From positions 122,939 to 186,938 of the forward strand of contig BDIU01000190.1 of NCBI GenBank assembly GCA_002118135.1: DNA of 64,000 nucleotides, given 5' to 3'. This document shows positions 46,035-57,825 of the stretch, in pieces (positions within the stretch are counted from its first letter, which is position 1; the number at the start of each line of letters is the position of its first letter). A program made the translations under genes and the position numbers. Below the pieces are notes generated by a model. The model did no database searches and had not been told where the DNA came from. It was given only the letters and a program-made list of their open reading frames with translations. Source of the DNA: Trebouxia sp. TZW2008. Its lineage: Eukaryota; Chlorophyta; Trebouxiophyceae; Trebouxiales; Trebouxiaceae.

Positions 46035-48434
46035 ATGCAGCCCTTTTCCGTGCTGAGCGTCACAGCACTCGTTGTCGCAAGCTTCACTCTCGCATCAGGC
46101 ATGACCTCGTGTCAGGATATCGCTGAGCAGTCTCAAGTGCTGAAGAAGGTCACAGAGCAGAGGACCTGATGTGCATGCTGAGAACAGGCTTCATTGCATG
46201 CAGGCCAAACATGTTCAGATGTGGCGCCTAGTGATTTCTACACATGCACCAAGCAGGTGAATCGACTGCAGTTGCTGCCAGCATCGAGCTTGAGCATTTT
46301 CACACTGATCCAAATGCTGACTTGTGACTGCTGTGCCTGCTACAGAAAAGCTTGGGTCAGTGCAAAGCTATATCAGCTGCTGCCCCAAATCTGCCTGAAG
46401 GTTTTTGTCAGAAGACCTGTGGCCGCTGCACAACTTCCTCTGGACCAAAAAGTTCTTCTTCAACCAGTTCACCTTCAACCAAAAACTCTGCTTCACCACC
46501 TCAAACCACTCCTTCACCAACTCAAGCCACGTCATCAACCTCTTCTTCACAGACTGTCAAAGCTGCTGTGATTGGCATCTCTGACTCAACCCCTGCACCG
46601 TGCACATGCACAGACACACAGCCAGACAGCAAGTACACCTGTTCCCAGCAGAAGGCTTTTGGACAGTGTTCCCAGAGCTTTGTGCTTGGTCAAGGTCACT
46701 GCCAGACAACCTGTGGCCAGTGCAAGTGCAATCCCAGCTGCAAGTGTGATGACGTCCAGCCACCTGGCTCCTTCACTTGTGCCCAGCAGGTAAATGGTCG
46801 TTGAATATGGTCACATCATGCCATGCTTGGTTGTCATTACAACACATGCTTTGCTTAGTGCCTCTAAGCATATTCCTATGCGTCACAACAGCTGACGATG
46901 TATGTGCTGTGCTTTGCAAGCAGGTCATGTAACTTGTCACCCTGAGCATATGTCCATGGATGGCATCTACAGGTCACATGTCATGTGTTGACAGCTTTGC
47001 TTGTGCTTGCAGAAAGGTTTTGGACAGTGCTCTGCTTCGTTCATGACAAAGGGCAGCAAGAGCGCACCTGTTGCTCCAAACGGCTACTGCAGAATCACGT
47101 GTGGAGCCTGTAGCTGCCAAGCCCCTAGCGCCCATCCCAGCCCCCCACCACCTCCACCCCCTCCCCCACCACCTCCTCCCCCACCACCTGTATCTCAAGC
47201 TACCAGTTCTGTCCCAGCAAGCACAACCTCATCTTCACCATCCAGTGGCACCACCAGGGCTGCGTCAAATGGCCCTGCTGGGGCTACACCAAGCAGCCCC
47301 ACTGACGCAACACCAAGCAACCCTGCCTCACCCTCTGGGGCTGCACCAACCAGCCCTGCCCCTGCAGTCAGATCACCAGCTGGTGCAGCAAATGGCCCTC
47401 CTGCACCCTTGAGTGCTGCCTACCTAGCAAATTGTGACTGCACAGATGTCCCGCCTGATGGCACAACCTGTGCTGCCCTGGTAAGCTTTGCCATGCCCCA
47501 CGCTTTACAAGATATACAGCCTGAGGAATGCAGCCAAGCTGTCCAAGCCTAATTGACAGCTTGCACCCGTGAAAGGTGCATCTGAAAACTGTGCAGTGGG
47601 ATACAGTGGCACAACTTTGGCCATGCCGTTCCGCAAAAGCACTGCCAGAGGGTATCCCCACAACTTCCTGAGCCACAGCAACAATGTCTGCTTGCCAACT
47701 GCTGAGCTCGTGTCAACCTGGGCAGCAAGCTGATGCACGCCCACATGCTGATCTCTGCCGAGAGATTGCTGCCAAGTGAGGGTATTAGCTTGATAAAGCC
47801 TGATAAGGCTTGTGCTGATTTTGTTCCTATGCCATCTGCAGTCAGGTGCTGGGCACTGCAATGTTTTCAGCACTATAGAAGGCAACTCAGCACACCCTGA
47901 GGGCTTCTGTCAGAAGACCTGCAACCACTGCAACAGCTACTGTGTACCCAAGAACGGCAAAGGCGTCCCCAGCAGACCGCCTTCATCTTCTTCAAGCAGC
48001 AGCAAAAAACCACCTTCTTCTTCAAGCAATAGCAAGACTCCTGCTCCTTCAAGCTGCAGTGACAACCCACCCAGCAAGCAGTACTCCTGTGCTCAGCAGG
48101 TGATTGAGTGAATCAGTACAACAAGTGTCAGCATCATGTCCACGATTGTGGTCTTGAGTCTAGACCAAAGCAAATGCACATGTGTAGCAATCATGGGAGC
48201 CAGAGTTGATGTGCACAAGCTTAGCTGAGCGTACACTCAAAACAATGTCACATTCATCGACAAGTGGGCACAAGCTTGTCTTGACATACAGCATGAGAAG
48301 GAATCACAGTCAATAGAAAGCAGACTGCTTACCTGATGCTCATTCCATGCCTGCAGAAATCATTTGGGCAATGCAACCAGTCATTCATGACCAAGGGCAA
48401 CTACTGCCAGAAGACTTGTGGCCGCTGCCACTGA
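46035..48434 (+). CDS. Secreted protein with tandem ShK-like cysteine modules, 6 exons, 458 aa
   Basis: Exons: 46035-46110 (or ending 46098), 46204-46256, 46346-46789, 47013-47480, 47842-48099, 48357-48434. Phases agree. It starts with a signal peptide (MQPFSVLSVTALVVASFTLA). It then has five six-cysteine-type modules with the pattern C-x-D-x-x-P-x-x-x-x-x-C-x-x-Q, then K-x-F/L-G-Q-C, then C-x-x-T-C-x-x-C. Examples are DVAPSDFYTCTKQ with EGFCQKTCGRC, and DTQPDSKYTCSQQ with GHCQTTCGQC. The fourth module is divergent (PPDGTTCAAL/SGAGHC). Ser/Thr- or Pro-rich linkers separate the modules, including a polyproline run at 47145-47190. Such ShK-like modules occur in many extracellular algal proteins. 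Four introns fall in phase 0 at the same place inside a module. It is probably a cell-wall or secreted protein of unknown role. The first donor is ambiguous between a GT site and a GC site. Confidence 0.8.
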
Positions 48435-48957
48435 CAACAAGAAGAGGGAAGGCAGGTCTAGGTGGCAGCGCAAAAATAATACACAGCTGGCAAACAGCTT
48501 GCAATGAGCTTTTCCAAGCAACAGCACAAACATTCAGTGTACCAGCATAAAGTTACACTGACAGCAAGGATTACTGCAAAGCTGGTATCCAGTGGCTGAA
48601 TAAATGTCAACACTGCTCAGTATATACTCTGTCTAGTCTCCTAATGTGGCTGATGACAAGATGGTACACAACCTGGGCCACAGCATGAGGTCATTGGTCA
48701 ATGGTGTGGTACTGTGAATCAGGTCTGCCTTGTATGCAGGTCAACAGGGTCTAAGCAAAGTGACTTGCAGGTCAGTGAATATCATGTCTGAATAGATCCT
48801 GTGTTTGATGTCTGCAGCTGATATTGCCTATCTGACATTGCGTTACAATGATAGAGCTCTACAGCATGATAAATTCTGGCAGCAATTACAGGCAATGTAA
48901 GCTTGTCTGCCTGAGAGTTCTTGACCATTTACGACCACGTGTGAAGAGCTGGATATG
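48435..48957. other. Convergent 3' interval, no gene seen
   Basis: The ShK gene (+) and GatB (-) converge on these 523 bp. TGTAA near 48896 could serve as a poly(A) signal for the plus-strand gene. Nothing else is recognised. Confidence 0.45.
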
Positions 48958-51925
48958 TCATTTGGCATTCAGCTTTTGCATCAAGATCTCGTTCATGACA
49001 GCAGGGTTCACTCTGCCCTTAGACTCTTTCATGACTTGCCTGCAGACAACACAGAACTCTGGCGAGGGTCATGGCCATGAAGCCGCAAGACAGCATGACA
49101 TGCTAAAGCAAACACGCACAATAAATTGCTGTTAAGACCATCTCCTGCAGAGCAGCAACAAGTCTGCATATGAATCACTTAGCATCTCAGTCATGAAGCA
49201 GTCCAGCATGCGTATGTGTTTGTACAAGCAACAGGTAGGTGCCAACAATAACATGCGCTTACTAGGGCATGTAGTGCAGACCAGCGCCGACGCTCCCGCG
49301 TTTGCCAGTTATTTTTTAGGGCAAAACTGCTCCAGCGTGGTTGTACAAACAAAAAGCATGCAGGTCTCACCCAACAAAGTGACCTTGCAGCTTTGTCTTC
49401 CCTGCTCTATATTGTTCCAACTGCTTTTGGTTGGCAGCTATGACAGCGTCAACTATCGCTTCTATCTGTGCAGGGTCAGAGACTTGTATCAACCCCTTCT
49501 GATCCACAAACTTCTTGACGCCCTTTGAGGCTTTGCCCTGCATTGCATAAACGCAGTGAAGCAACAGCCTCACACTTGGGACACATGACTGCCATGCAAT
49601 GTATAAGCATGAGGCTTGGGGCCATTGGCACCACAATGCGCTTGAGCTCAACAAACTTGAGGATGGGCCAGCTCAGAGCATGCATGCCAACAAACTGCGT
49701 ACAGCCACATATCCTTGACTGACCTTTAGTTGCACTCAAGATCACGGTTCAACATTGTACACAAGCATATGAAACAACTGACAGGTTGGTGACAACTGTG
49801 CTCCCATGCGATGAAGATGTAGATATACCTGTAGTAGGTCTGGCAGGATCTGCTTGCCAATTTTGCCGCTGATGGTGCCGTCTTCAATCAAGCCAACCAT
49901 CTCTGCCAGCTGCTCTGGCTTGAGTTGCAACTCACTCATGTCAATCTTGCTCTCCTGCACAGGAAATCAATAGCTCTGGGTGAGGTGACATGAATTGCAG
50001 CTCAGTCAGGTTTATCTTACTGTCCCGCACAAACATCAATGCGTCATGCACGTGCAAAGACCTTCAAGGCTTTGAGGTGCAGCGCACTCATATCAATATC
50101 AAATTTTGCTCTCCTGCACCAACATTGATGTCTCCGCTTTTTACCATGTACAGATGTGAGAACTTTGACTGACAGACACATGCATCCATGCTTTCAAGTC
50201 AGGAGATACATCTGACTGCTTCATTCATTACGTTTTGTGTTGCAACTTGAGGAGTTGTCCTCATGCAGAAGGTCATGATGTCGCCCATCATCCAACTAGC
50301 AGCAGGCTTAGCTGCAGCTCCTGCCTTCAGTACTGCGTCAAAGCTCTGAATGTTACTTGTCACTGCTTGACACTGTTTCCAAATTCTTTGCTGTTTCATG
50401 TGTTCACGCCTCACAACTTTGTCAGTATGAGACGTCAGCAGTTGTCGATTGCCCTGTGGGCAGCTCACCTCTGTGCACCTGTTGCTGTCCAAAAGCTCTT
50501 CAACAGTGCGTGTCAGGTGTCAAGATACGTCACCTTGCAGGCAGGACTGGGGTCACATATCTCGCACTTACAACGTGTAAGAACTGAGTAAAGGGCAACA
50601 GCAGAAATGAGTTACCTTGCAGAAGGCCATGATGTTGCCCATGATCCAATTACATACATACATACATGATAACGCATGCTAGTTGGGCTCAGAGGCCTTG
50701 CTAGGTACATATAGTCACCAAGCGACTGTCTTTGAGCAACCAAGTCTGTTCACAAGCTAAACCACTTCAAAAGCACTGATCAAAGGTGTCACTGTCTCCA
50801 CTCTAGCATCAGCAATAGTCTGAGAATAGGAAGCCTTGCAACTTGCGGAAGAAGCAGTGCTTCTGTGTCTAAGGACTATTGAGTTGTGTGGGGCAAAAGT
50901 CTATGCTGTAGTGTCAATTGCGGTCAGGGTCTGGTTGCTGTGGTCCGGCACTTGCTACTGTAGTGGACTTTTGCAGCCCGCTTCTGCTTGGTCCACTAAA
51001 TGCTGTGCAAAGGGACAGCAGCTGCCAAGATCCTCGGCAGATCTACACTAAGCTCAATTGGCAGCAGGCTTAGCGGCAGCCTCAGCAGCCGGTGCTGCAT
51101 GGAAGCTTTCTGTGTCCACGTTTAGTGCTGTTGTAGACATGCTTTGCTGCTCACATGTTCACGCCTGACACATTTGTAAAAGCATATGTAGATGTCAGTA
51201 ACTGTCACCTTGCAGAAGGCCATGATGTCACCCATGATCCAGATGGCAGCCGGCTTAGCCGCAGCTCCTGCCTTCAGTACTGCTTTACAGCTCTACACGT
51301 TGATGCTTGCTTGCTGCTGTGGACATTTCTTGCTGTGTCATATGTTCACGCCTGACAAGTTTGTATAATAATACGTGAGACATCAGCAACTGTCACCTTG
51401 CAGAAGGCCATGATGTCACCCATGATCCAGTTAGCAGCCGGCTTAGCTGCAGCTCCTGCCTTCAGTGCTGCGTCAAAGTATTGCGCTGTGGGTAGCTCAT
51501 CTGCTAGGACCAGCACATCGGCGGCAGGCAGGCCTAGCTCTTTATACCTCCTTCTGTACTCTGCTGGTAGGTCTGGCATTGACGCCTGCAAATGCAAGTA
51601 AGACGCTTTGTTGTGCTAATTCCCTTGGCTGTAAGCCAAGCTGTATATTAATGCTAGGATAGCACCAGCATGTCAGCAGCAGGCAGGCCTAGTTCCCTGT
51701 ATCTCCTTCTGTACTCTGCTGGTAGGTCTGGCACTGACACCTGCAAATACAAGTAAGACGCTCTGTTGGGCTAATTCATTTGGCTGTAAGCAAAGCTGTA
51801 TATCAATGCTAGGGTAGCACAAGCGCATGAGCAGCAGGCAGATGTAGTTCCCTGTATCTCCTTCTGTACTTTGCTGGTAGGCTTGGCATGGAAGACTGCA
51901 AATCCAGGCAACAGTCTATGTTTTT

Positions 51926-51964
<39 letters not shown>

Positions 51965-54900
51965 CACTGCTGTTGACGCACTGTAAACACTGAGGATTGG
52001 CAGTATTCAGAATGCAAAGCTAACAGTATGTGCCACTGCAAGCCCAAGCATATGCTGGAGTGCCTGGAGCGTCAGCTCTCAGCACGCCTGCAAGTGATGA
52101 CAGCTCAAGGCAATAAGCAAGATCCACTGCCCATGCTGTGAGATACCATGGTAGGGCTTTGGATCTCCAATTGATAGGTAACATATGACCTGATCAAACA
52201 TGGTCTGAGCTCGAAAACAGGAGCATGTCACTTTGAGAGTCACAGCGAGTCATCATCAGCATCAACATCTACATACTTGCTGGCGCGGTGCTATGACCCT
52301 GCTAGGTGCATACAGATACACTGTCTACTCACGATATTTACTGTGATTGCCATTACAGTGACGACTTGCGATCAAATGCATTACCTGTACATCTTGGCGG
52401 TAAGTGTCTGACACCTGCAGGGGTGGTAAATCTGGCTCAGGAAAATATCTGTAGTCTGCCAGCCCTTCCTTCTTCCTCATGCTCATAGTCACCTGCTTGC
52501 CCTCATCCCATAGCCTGGTCTCTTGAACAACCTGACTGCTGTTGCCATCTTCAATCAATCCCACCTACAGATGATGAAGAAGAAAAGTGTCAAACCAGAA
52601 GACTCATGCTCATACTCACCTGCTTGCCCCCATCCCATAGCCTGGTCTCTTGAACAACCTGACTGCTGTTGCCATCTTCAATCAATCCTACCTACACATG
52701 AAGAAGAGGAAAGGTGTCAAACCAGAAGACTCATGCTGATGTTGACCTGCTTGCCCTCATCCCATAGCCTGGTCTCTTGAACAACCTGACTACTGGTGCC
52801 ATCTTCAATCAAGCCGACCTACACATGGAGAAGAAGATTGGGATTATGTCACAAATTGTCAAGCAGTGACAAAACACCCCTCAAGACATCCATTGGACAG
52901 TGTAATCTGCTGATGCAACAGTGTGTTGGCGGAGTGAATGACAAACTGACAGCAGTGTACCTGGAGTCAGCTAATAAACTATGCATGCTCGCTGCAGATC
53001 CTTGACTATGACAAAGTTGATGTCGCGCATGTCCTGATCACACATGTACAGGTCATGATAACAGCTCTGCAGCAAACCAAAAGACAGATGTCTCACCTGT
53101 CTGTGGATTTCAAATTGATTGGGTTCGAGCATGGTTAAGAAGGAAATGTCCTACTGCTCTGTCAGTTTCGAGATCAACAGCTGTTTGCACAGATGCAACA
53201 GAAGCGTCTCACCTGTCTGTGGATTTCAAAATCAATGGCTTTCTGCATGGCTGAGAAGGAGTTCATGTTCTTCACTTCCACCTTTGTGCCAAACTGCTGC
53301 TGTCCCCTGGGCCGCACCGACACATTCACATCACATCGCATTGACCCTTCCTGCAGTTGATCCAGGCAAATCAATCAGATGTGAAAGCTGTGATTAGTAC
53401 ATCAAGGCTCATGACTCAGGCACAAAGGCTTTGGACCCAAACTGCTGCTGCCCTTTGGGCTGCACTGACACATGCATAGCACACGGCATCGACCCTTCCT
53501 GCAGTCAACAAAAACGCAACAATCAGACACAACAGTTTTGGTCAATCCAATACAATGGCAAGGTCTGACCATGATGCATGGCAGCTCAGTTCCACAAGCA
53601 GAGACGAATCGCAGAACGCAAAAATAAGGGTGCGTCTGGCATGTTACATCACAATCAAAGTCTCGAATCCAAGAACAGATTTGACTGAAGATGTTGGGAA
53701 GCTCACAGACATCTCGCCATTTGAGACTCCAAGGAACACCATGATACGTCGCAGTTCAGCTCCATAAGCAGCTGCATCTTGCCCACTTCGCATGTCAGGC
53801 TCTGACACAATCTCCAGCAGTGCTTGGCCAGCACGATTGTAATCCACCAGAGAGTACGATGATCCACTCAGCTGATCTGAGCCACTATGGTTCAGTTTGC
53901 CTGCACAAACACGATGCATGAGTGCATCTTGCCCACTGCGCATGTCAGGCTCTGACACAATCTCTAGCAGTGCTTGGCCAGCGCGATTGTAGTCAACCAG
54001 AGAGCATGATGATCCACTCAGCTGATCTGAGCCGCTGTGCATGAACATACAACATGAGTGCATCCTGCACATCTGCTCAGGTCTGGCCGCCGGCTGTGAG
54101 ACAACGTTAACGGCATGATGGAATGCTGACATGATGACATGCTGTGAAGCTGTGCGTGCCCAACAACCTGTCTGGGTTCACCTTCTGCCGGTGCTGAGCT
54201 AGGGTCACCATGACAGAATCCAGCAAAATACAAATAATCTGGAATGGCCTGTGATCAATCATGCATGTTTGAATGCATGACATGCATGTTCGAATGCATG
54301 AGGGGGTCCTGGCTAAAGCTGACCTGCATCCTCTTCCAAATGGGCCCTCGTGATGCCAAAGGTCTTGTTCTCCTTGCCCACCTGGACCTCAAGCTTGCCT
54401 GCACAATGAGTTGCAATCAGCAGGCAACCATTTCATTGAATTGCTTTGCATGGGCCTGACAAGACAAATCCGCTGAGGCATTTGTTGAGAGGCAGATTGA
54501 AAACGGCACCATCTCATGAATTCGCTGCCAAGGCATAGTTCATGCTCATGCTCACGTTCACTTTAGGCGTCACTCAGAGAGGCAACATGGCCACTTTTTG
54601 ACAGCAAAATAGCTTCAGAGGTTGTTCTGACCAACTAATGATGCAGAGCAAAAAAAGGCATTGTCTGTGCATACCTGCTGTGCAAAGTGGGTTGTCGTAT
54701 TGGGATATCTGATATCCCTTAGGCAAGTCTGGGTAGAAGTATTGCTTGCGGTCAAACTTGGACTGGGGAGCAATGCTGCATTGCAAGGCAAGGCCTGCCA
54801 AGACTGCTTGGCGCACAACTTCTTTACTCAACACAGGTAATGTCCCCTGCAGATACATTGGTCAGGCATGACTAAACATCATATTGGGTTGAGTAACTAG

Positions 54901-55543
54901 GTGACTGTGGTTGGCTTGCAGTGCATGCATGGGTCAAGCCGAACAGCAGCTGACAAGGGATTTGGCAGGAAAGCAGATTTGAAGCAAAGGCAGTTATGCT
55001 GAGCAACAGCATTCTGAAGAGCATTATGATATGCAAGGACCACTTTGATGTTCGCAATGTGGTGATGACAAGGCTCAGCCAGCAGAGAGGGCTGTACCGG
55101 GTGACCAAGACAAACAGGGCACACATGCGTGTTTGGTTCGCTTCCATAGAGGCTCTTGCAGTTGCAAAAGGCCTTGGTCTGGGCCTTGAGTTGCACGTGG
55201 GTTTCAATGCCTATCACCGCCTCGTACCCTGTCGCCTGCAATTGTGCGCGTCGTCTGCATCGTGTAGGTGCTTACATCTTGTGCAATAGACTGCTGACGT
55301 AGCTGCTGAAATTACCTGTTGGCTGGTTTTTGTTGAAGGTGGTGCAGTTGACGTGGACGTGCAGCGCACTCGGAATGAATCACGAAGGCAGGAGGCTTGG
55401 CTCTTGGCAAAGGGTCGACAGTGCAGTGAGGTTCCGAGGGCTGTCCGCAAGCCAAGTAACGCTCTGCTGTACGAAGCCACAGCTGGTGATCGACTCGTTG
55501 GGCAGTGAGTCAGATGCGCGCCTGTCAGCAACGTGCTGGTCAT
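48958..55543 (-). CDS. gatB: Organellar Asp/Glu-tRNA(Asn/Gln) amidotransferase subunit B, 11 exons, 562 aa
   Basis: This is the tRNA-binding and kinase-like subunit of the GatCAB complex that converts Glu-tRNA(Gln) to Gln-tRNA(Gln) in plastids and mitochondria. Exons: 55543-55316, 55235-55098, 54846-54675, 54398-54324, 53900-53707, 53350-53213, 52564-52385, 51585-51397, 49954-49829, 49537-49371, 49039-48958. All phases agree. Exon 1 encodes a Ser/Thr/Arg-rich targeting presequence ([14 protein letters not shown]). The mature part starts [13 protein letters not shown]. Family signatures follow: [82 protein letters not shown] and [13 protein letters not shown]. Last comes the C-terminal YqeY-like domain, ending in [17 protein letters not shown]. 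The length is normal for the family plus a presequence. Introns reach 1.4 kb and contain many decayed exon copies. Confidence 0.94.
49978..51905 (-). repeat. Decayed copies of GatB exon 8 and exon 9 edges
   Basis: Exon 8 is 51397-51585. Its 3' part with donor recurs at 51203-51300, 50262-50350 and 50613-50650 in the downstream intron. Its 5' part with acceptor recurs at 51660-51750 and 51810-51905 in the upstream intron. The start of exon 9 (49829-49954) recurs at 49978-50025 and 50075-50125, upstream of it. The copies are diverged and frame-broken. Confidence 0.88.
51927..51960. repeat. (CAG)n microsatellite in a GatB intron
   Basis: About eleven perfect CAG units lie within intron 7 of GatB (52384-51586). 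They are non-coding in this gene model. Confidence 0.95.
52617..54066 (-). repeat. Decayed copies of GatB exons 5, 6 and 7
   Basis: The exon 7 start recurs twice upstream (52617-52700 and 52738-52818), each copy ending in the acceptor region. The exon 6 end with donor recurs downstream (53093-53135) and its start recurs upstream (53425-53505). A long copy of most of exon 5 (53921-54066) precedes the real exon (53707-53900) and still reads [20 protein letters not shown]. Confidence 0.88.
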
Positions 55544-55961
55544 GCCCTGTAGCACCACGGCAGGGACACAAAGCCGTGAAATGTGTTTGGCCGCGAGGTC
55601 GGAGTTGTGTCGGACGCTGTGTGATCAAAGAAAGCTTCGAAGCACTCCGAAACCATACGAGCAGAAGTTATGAAGCAGAAGAATGCGAGGACAGCCTGCT
55701 AAGCTTGGACTGCTCCCTGTATAAATTGCTCTTTGAGCCAACGATGGGCAAGTCAGTGCCGTGTCGAGGTACACAGCAGCATGATTGCATATCGCCAGAC
55801 AGCCTATGGCCGGCGTTGCAATTTCGAACAAGCTGTCGAAAAGCGCGGTCAGATTTGCCTCACACGCCTACTTACGAGCTGATCACACCAGCAGCTGTTG
55901 ACACCGAACACTGTTGCACAAGCGCAACCTCAAATCTCAAGCTGGAGCTTCGCTGTCCTGT
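55544..55961. promoter_or_regulatory. Shared upstream region of divergent GatB and DR1 genes
   Basis: The 418 bp between divergent start codons should contain both promoters. Long plus-strand open frames in this region overlap the GatB presequence in antisense and have no features of their own. Confidence 0.4.
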
Positions 55962-56474
55962 ATGGACACAGACAACGATGTTTCGCTTCCTCGGTCAACT
56001 ATGGCTCAAAAGATCAGGGAGGCCTTTCCTTCCGAACTACGGGTTGCGGGAGCCACAATGGACCTGATGGTCGACTGCTGTACCGAATTTGTCCATCTCG
56101 TCACGTCCGAGGCCAATGAAATATGCACTGCCGACAACAAGGCTACGATGAACCCGGAACACATCATCAAGGCTCTGCAACAGCTTGAGTTTCCTGAGTT
56201 CAAGGACGAGCTCACACAGCTTCTAGAACAATTCAAACAAGAGAACAAAGGTCAGCAGCACCTCAGCAAGATATCATGCAAGGCAATTGCTTTGTTTTTG
56301 CTTGTGGCAAACTTGTGCCGACGTGCAGATGCTGGCAAACAGAAAAGAGAACGCAAAATGCGAAAGGATGACAACTCAATGACAGAAGAGGAAGCCATTG
56401 CTTTACAGCAGCAGCTGTTTGATCAAGCAAAACAAGGAGCTGAAACCCCCGACCTCCCAAAGCCAGATGTATAG
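55962..56474 (+). CDS. DR1: Negative cofactor 2 beta (DR1), 2 exons, 144 aa
   Basis: This is the histone-fold subunit that pairs with NC2-alpha and binds TBP on DNA to repress TFIIB/TFIIA recruitment in the nucleus. Exons: 55962-56250 and 56329-56474. I chose the ATG giving MDTDNDVSLPRSTMAQ because NC2-beta proteins start with a short acidic segment before the LPR/IPR box. An upstream in-frame ATG would add 16 unrelated residues. The histone fold covers about residues 8-95 with family motifs CCTEFVHLVTSEANEIC and MNPEHIIKALQQLEF. The tail has a basic patch (GKQKRERKMRK) and a short Gln-rich helix (EEEAIALQQQLFDQAK). It lacks the longer Gln/Ala tail of animal DR1. The 78-nt intron is a multiple of three and open in frame, so its retention would insert 26 residues. 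TGTAA at 56634 is a candidate poly(A) signal. Confidence 0.93.
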   Translation: MDTDNDVSLPRSTMAQKIREAFPSELRVAGATMDLMVDCCTEFVHLVTSEANEICTADNKATMNPEHIIKALQQLEFPEFKDELTQLLEQFKQENKGQQHLSKISCKAIALFLLVANLCRRADAGKQKRERKMRKDDNSMTEEEAIALQQQLFDQAKQGAETPDLPKPDV

Positions 56475-57825
56475 AGGTCTAGCAACAAAAAGGTCCTTGC
56501 TGGGCATAGCAGCACTGAACAAAACTTTCAGAATGCTTGAGGCCTTTGCAGTGCAGACAGGTATCCATGGGCACAAGATTGCAGCTGAAGGCGGCATGAT
56601 CGTCTTCAGCTCAAGCAGCCATGTGTAAATTAGCTGAACAGTACTTGAAACTCTCAGTGCAGTCTATTCAAAGTTTGTTTTCAACCCGCAGCCTGGTATG
56701 TTTTTGGCCGTGCTCAGCCTTTCTGGCTTGATTGTAGTGTAGCAGCTTTTGCTCAGTCAACTGCATGTCTTTGTCTGCAAAAGCAGTGTGCAGGCAGTTC
56801 TTCTCTGGTGACACATGTTGGTAGCACCGTTCACAATTTGAGGCAAAACGGCAAAACAGCTGTATAACACTTGAAAGGAAATGCTATCAGCAGAGTGAAG
56901 CAGGTCTATGCCAAAATTTCTGGACAAGTAACTGCCAGCAAATCAGCTTTGCTGTAGTCAGGTCTGTTGTCAGATCGTTATCAAGGCAGCATAGCTGTCT
57001 GCTACCGCATAACACTCTGCTAGGCAACAAGACCTTTCGACCCAGCTTATTTTAACAGCAACCAGGTTTTCGGTATGACCCATGCTGCCAAGGATGCCCA
57101 AGCAGGTGAACTCAAAAATGTCACGCAGAAGACTCTAACCCTTGCAGAAGCCCTTTACAGGCTTTACGATGCAAATTGCCGCTGATTGGAAAGGCTTGAT
57201 CAAGTTCTGAAGTACTAGGCAGCAACTTTGTTTAATCCCACAATGAATGATGTCATGTCGGACATGACTCCACAATCTCGCAACAATCAGCTAACAACAC
57301 TCAATCATGACAATCAAGAGGAAAGGTGACAGTAGTCTCAACATGAACGGGTTCTTGCAAGCAGTAGCAACTGATAACACCTGCAACGCACTCTGCAAAC
57401 ACAGAGGACAAGATCACACACTAGTACTGGACGTACACAATTTGCATCTCAGAACTGTAGACTGCAGTGCATGTAAATTCAGCAACCTGCAGTTTGGTGT
57501 GAGGGGGCCAGCTATTTTGCAGCTGCTACCAAATGCTCTATCTATCCCTAACAGCTTTCTGCGCGCTCCATAAATTGCTTGATACTCTATGAGCGCATGA
57601 AATGGCTGATGACCCATGTGATGGGGTCAAGCTTCTTTCTATGGAAAAAGGCTGAAGGATCCTGGTTCAATGCCTGACAGCAGAAGCTACTGCTTTTGCT
57701 GTCACACATGGCGCACAATTGAGTACATGCTTGAGGGCGAGTGCTTCTGCTGATGCTGTCCAATCTGGCATCCAGTTAAGCTTTCCTTAACAGCAGTGAA
57801 GCATGCTGTTGGTGGTAAATGGCAC
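56475..57825. other. Convergent interval, no gene seen
   Basis: This is 1.35 kb between the DR1 stop and the stop of the convergent janus-domain gene. Only short open frames without recognisable features occur. It probably holds two 3' untranslated regions and a spacer. Confidence 0.5.

Noticed and set aside
50262..51300. Extra exon-like blocks in GatB considered as additional coding exons or tandem genes
   Set aside because: They are partial, frame-broken and would duplicate a conserved segment that GatB proteins have once; the single-copy exon chain gives a complete protein with consistent phases.
48958..55543. GatB taken as a sign of bacterial DNA
   Set aside because: The gene has ten spliceosomal introns and a targeting presequence, so it is nuclear-encoded.
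55330..56067. 245-codon plus-strand open frame upstream of DR1
   Set aside because: It overlaps the GatB presequence in antisense and DR1 in the wrong frame; no domain.
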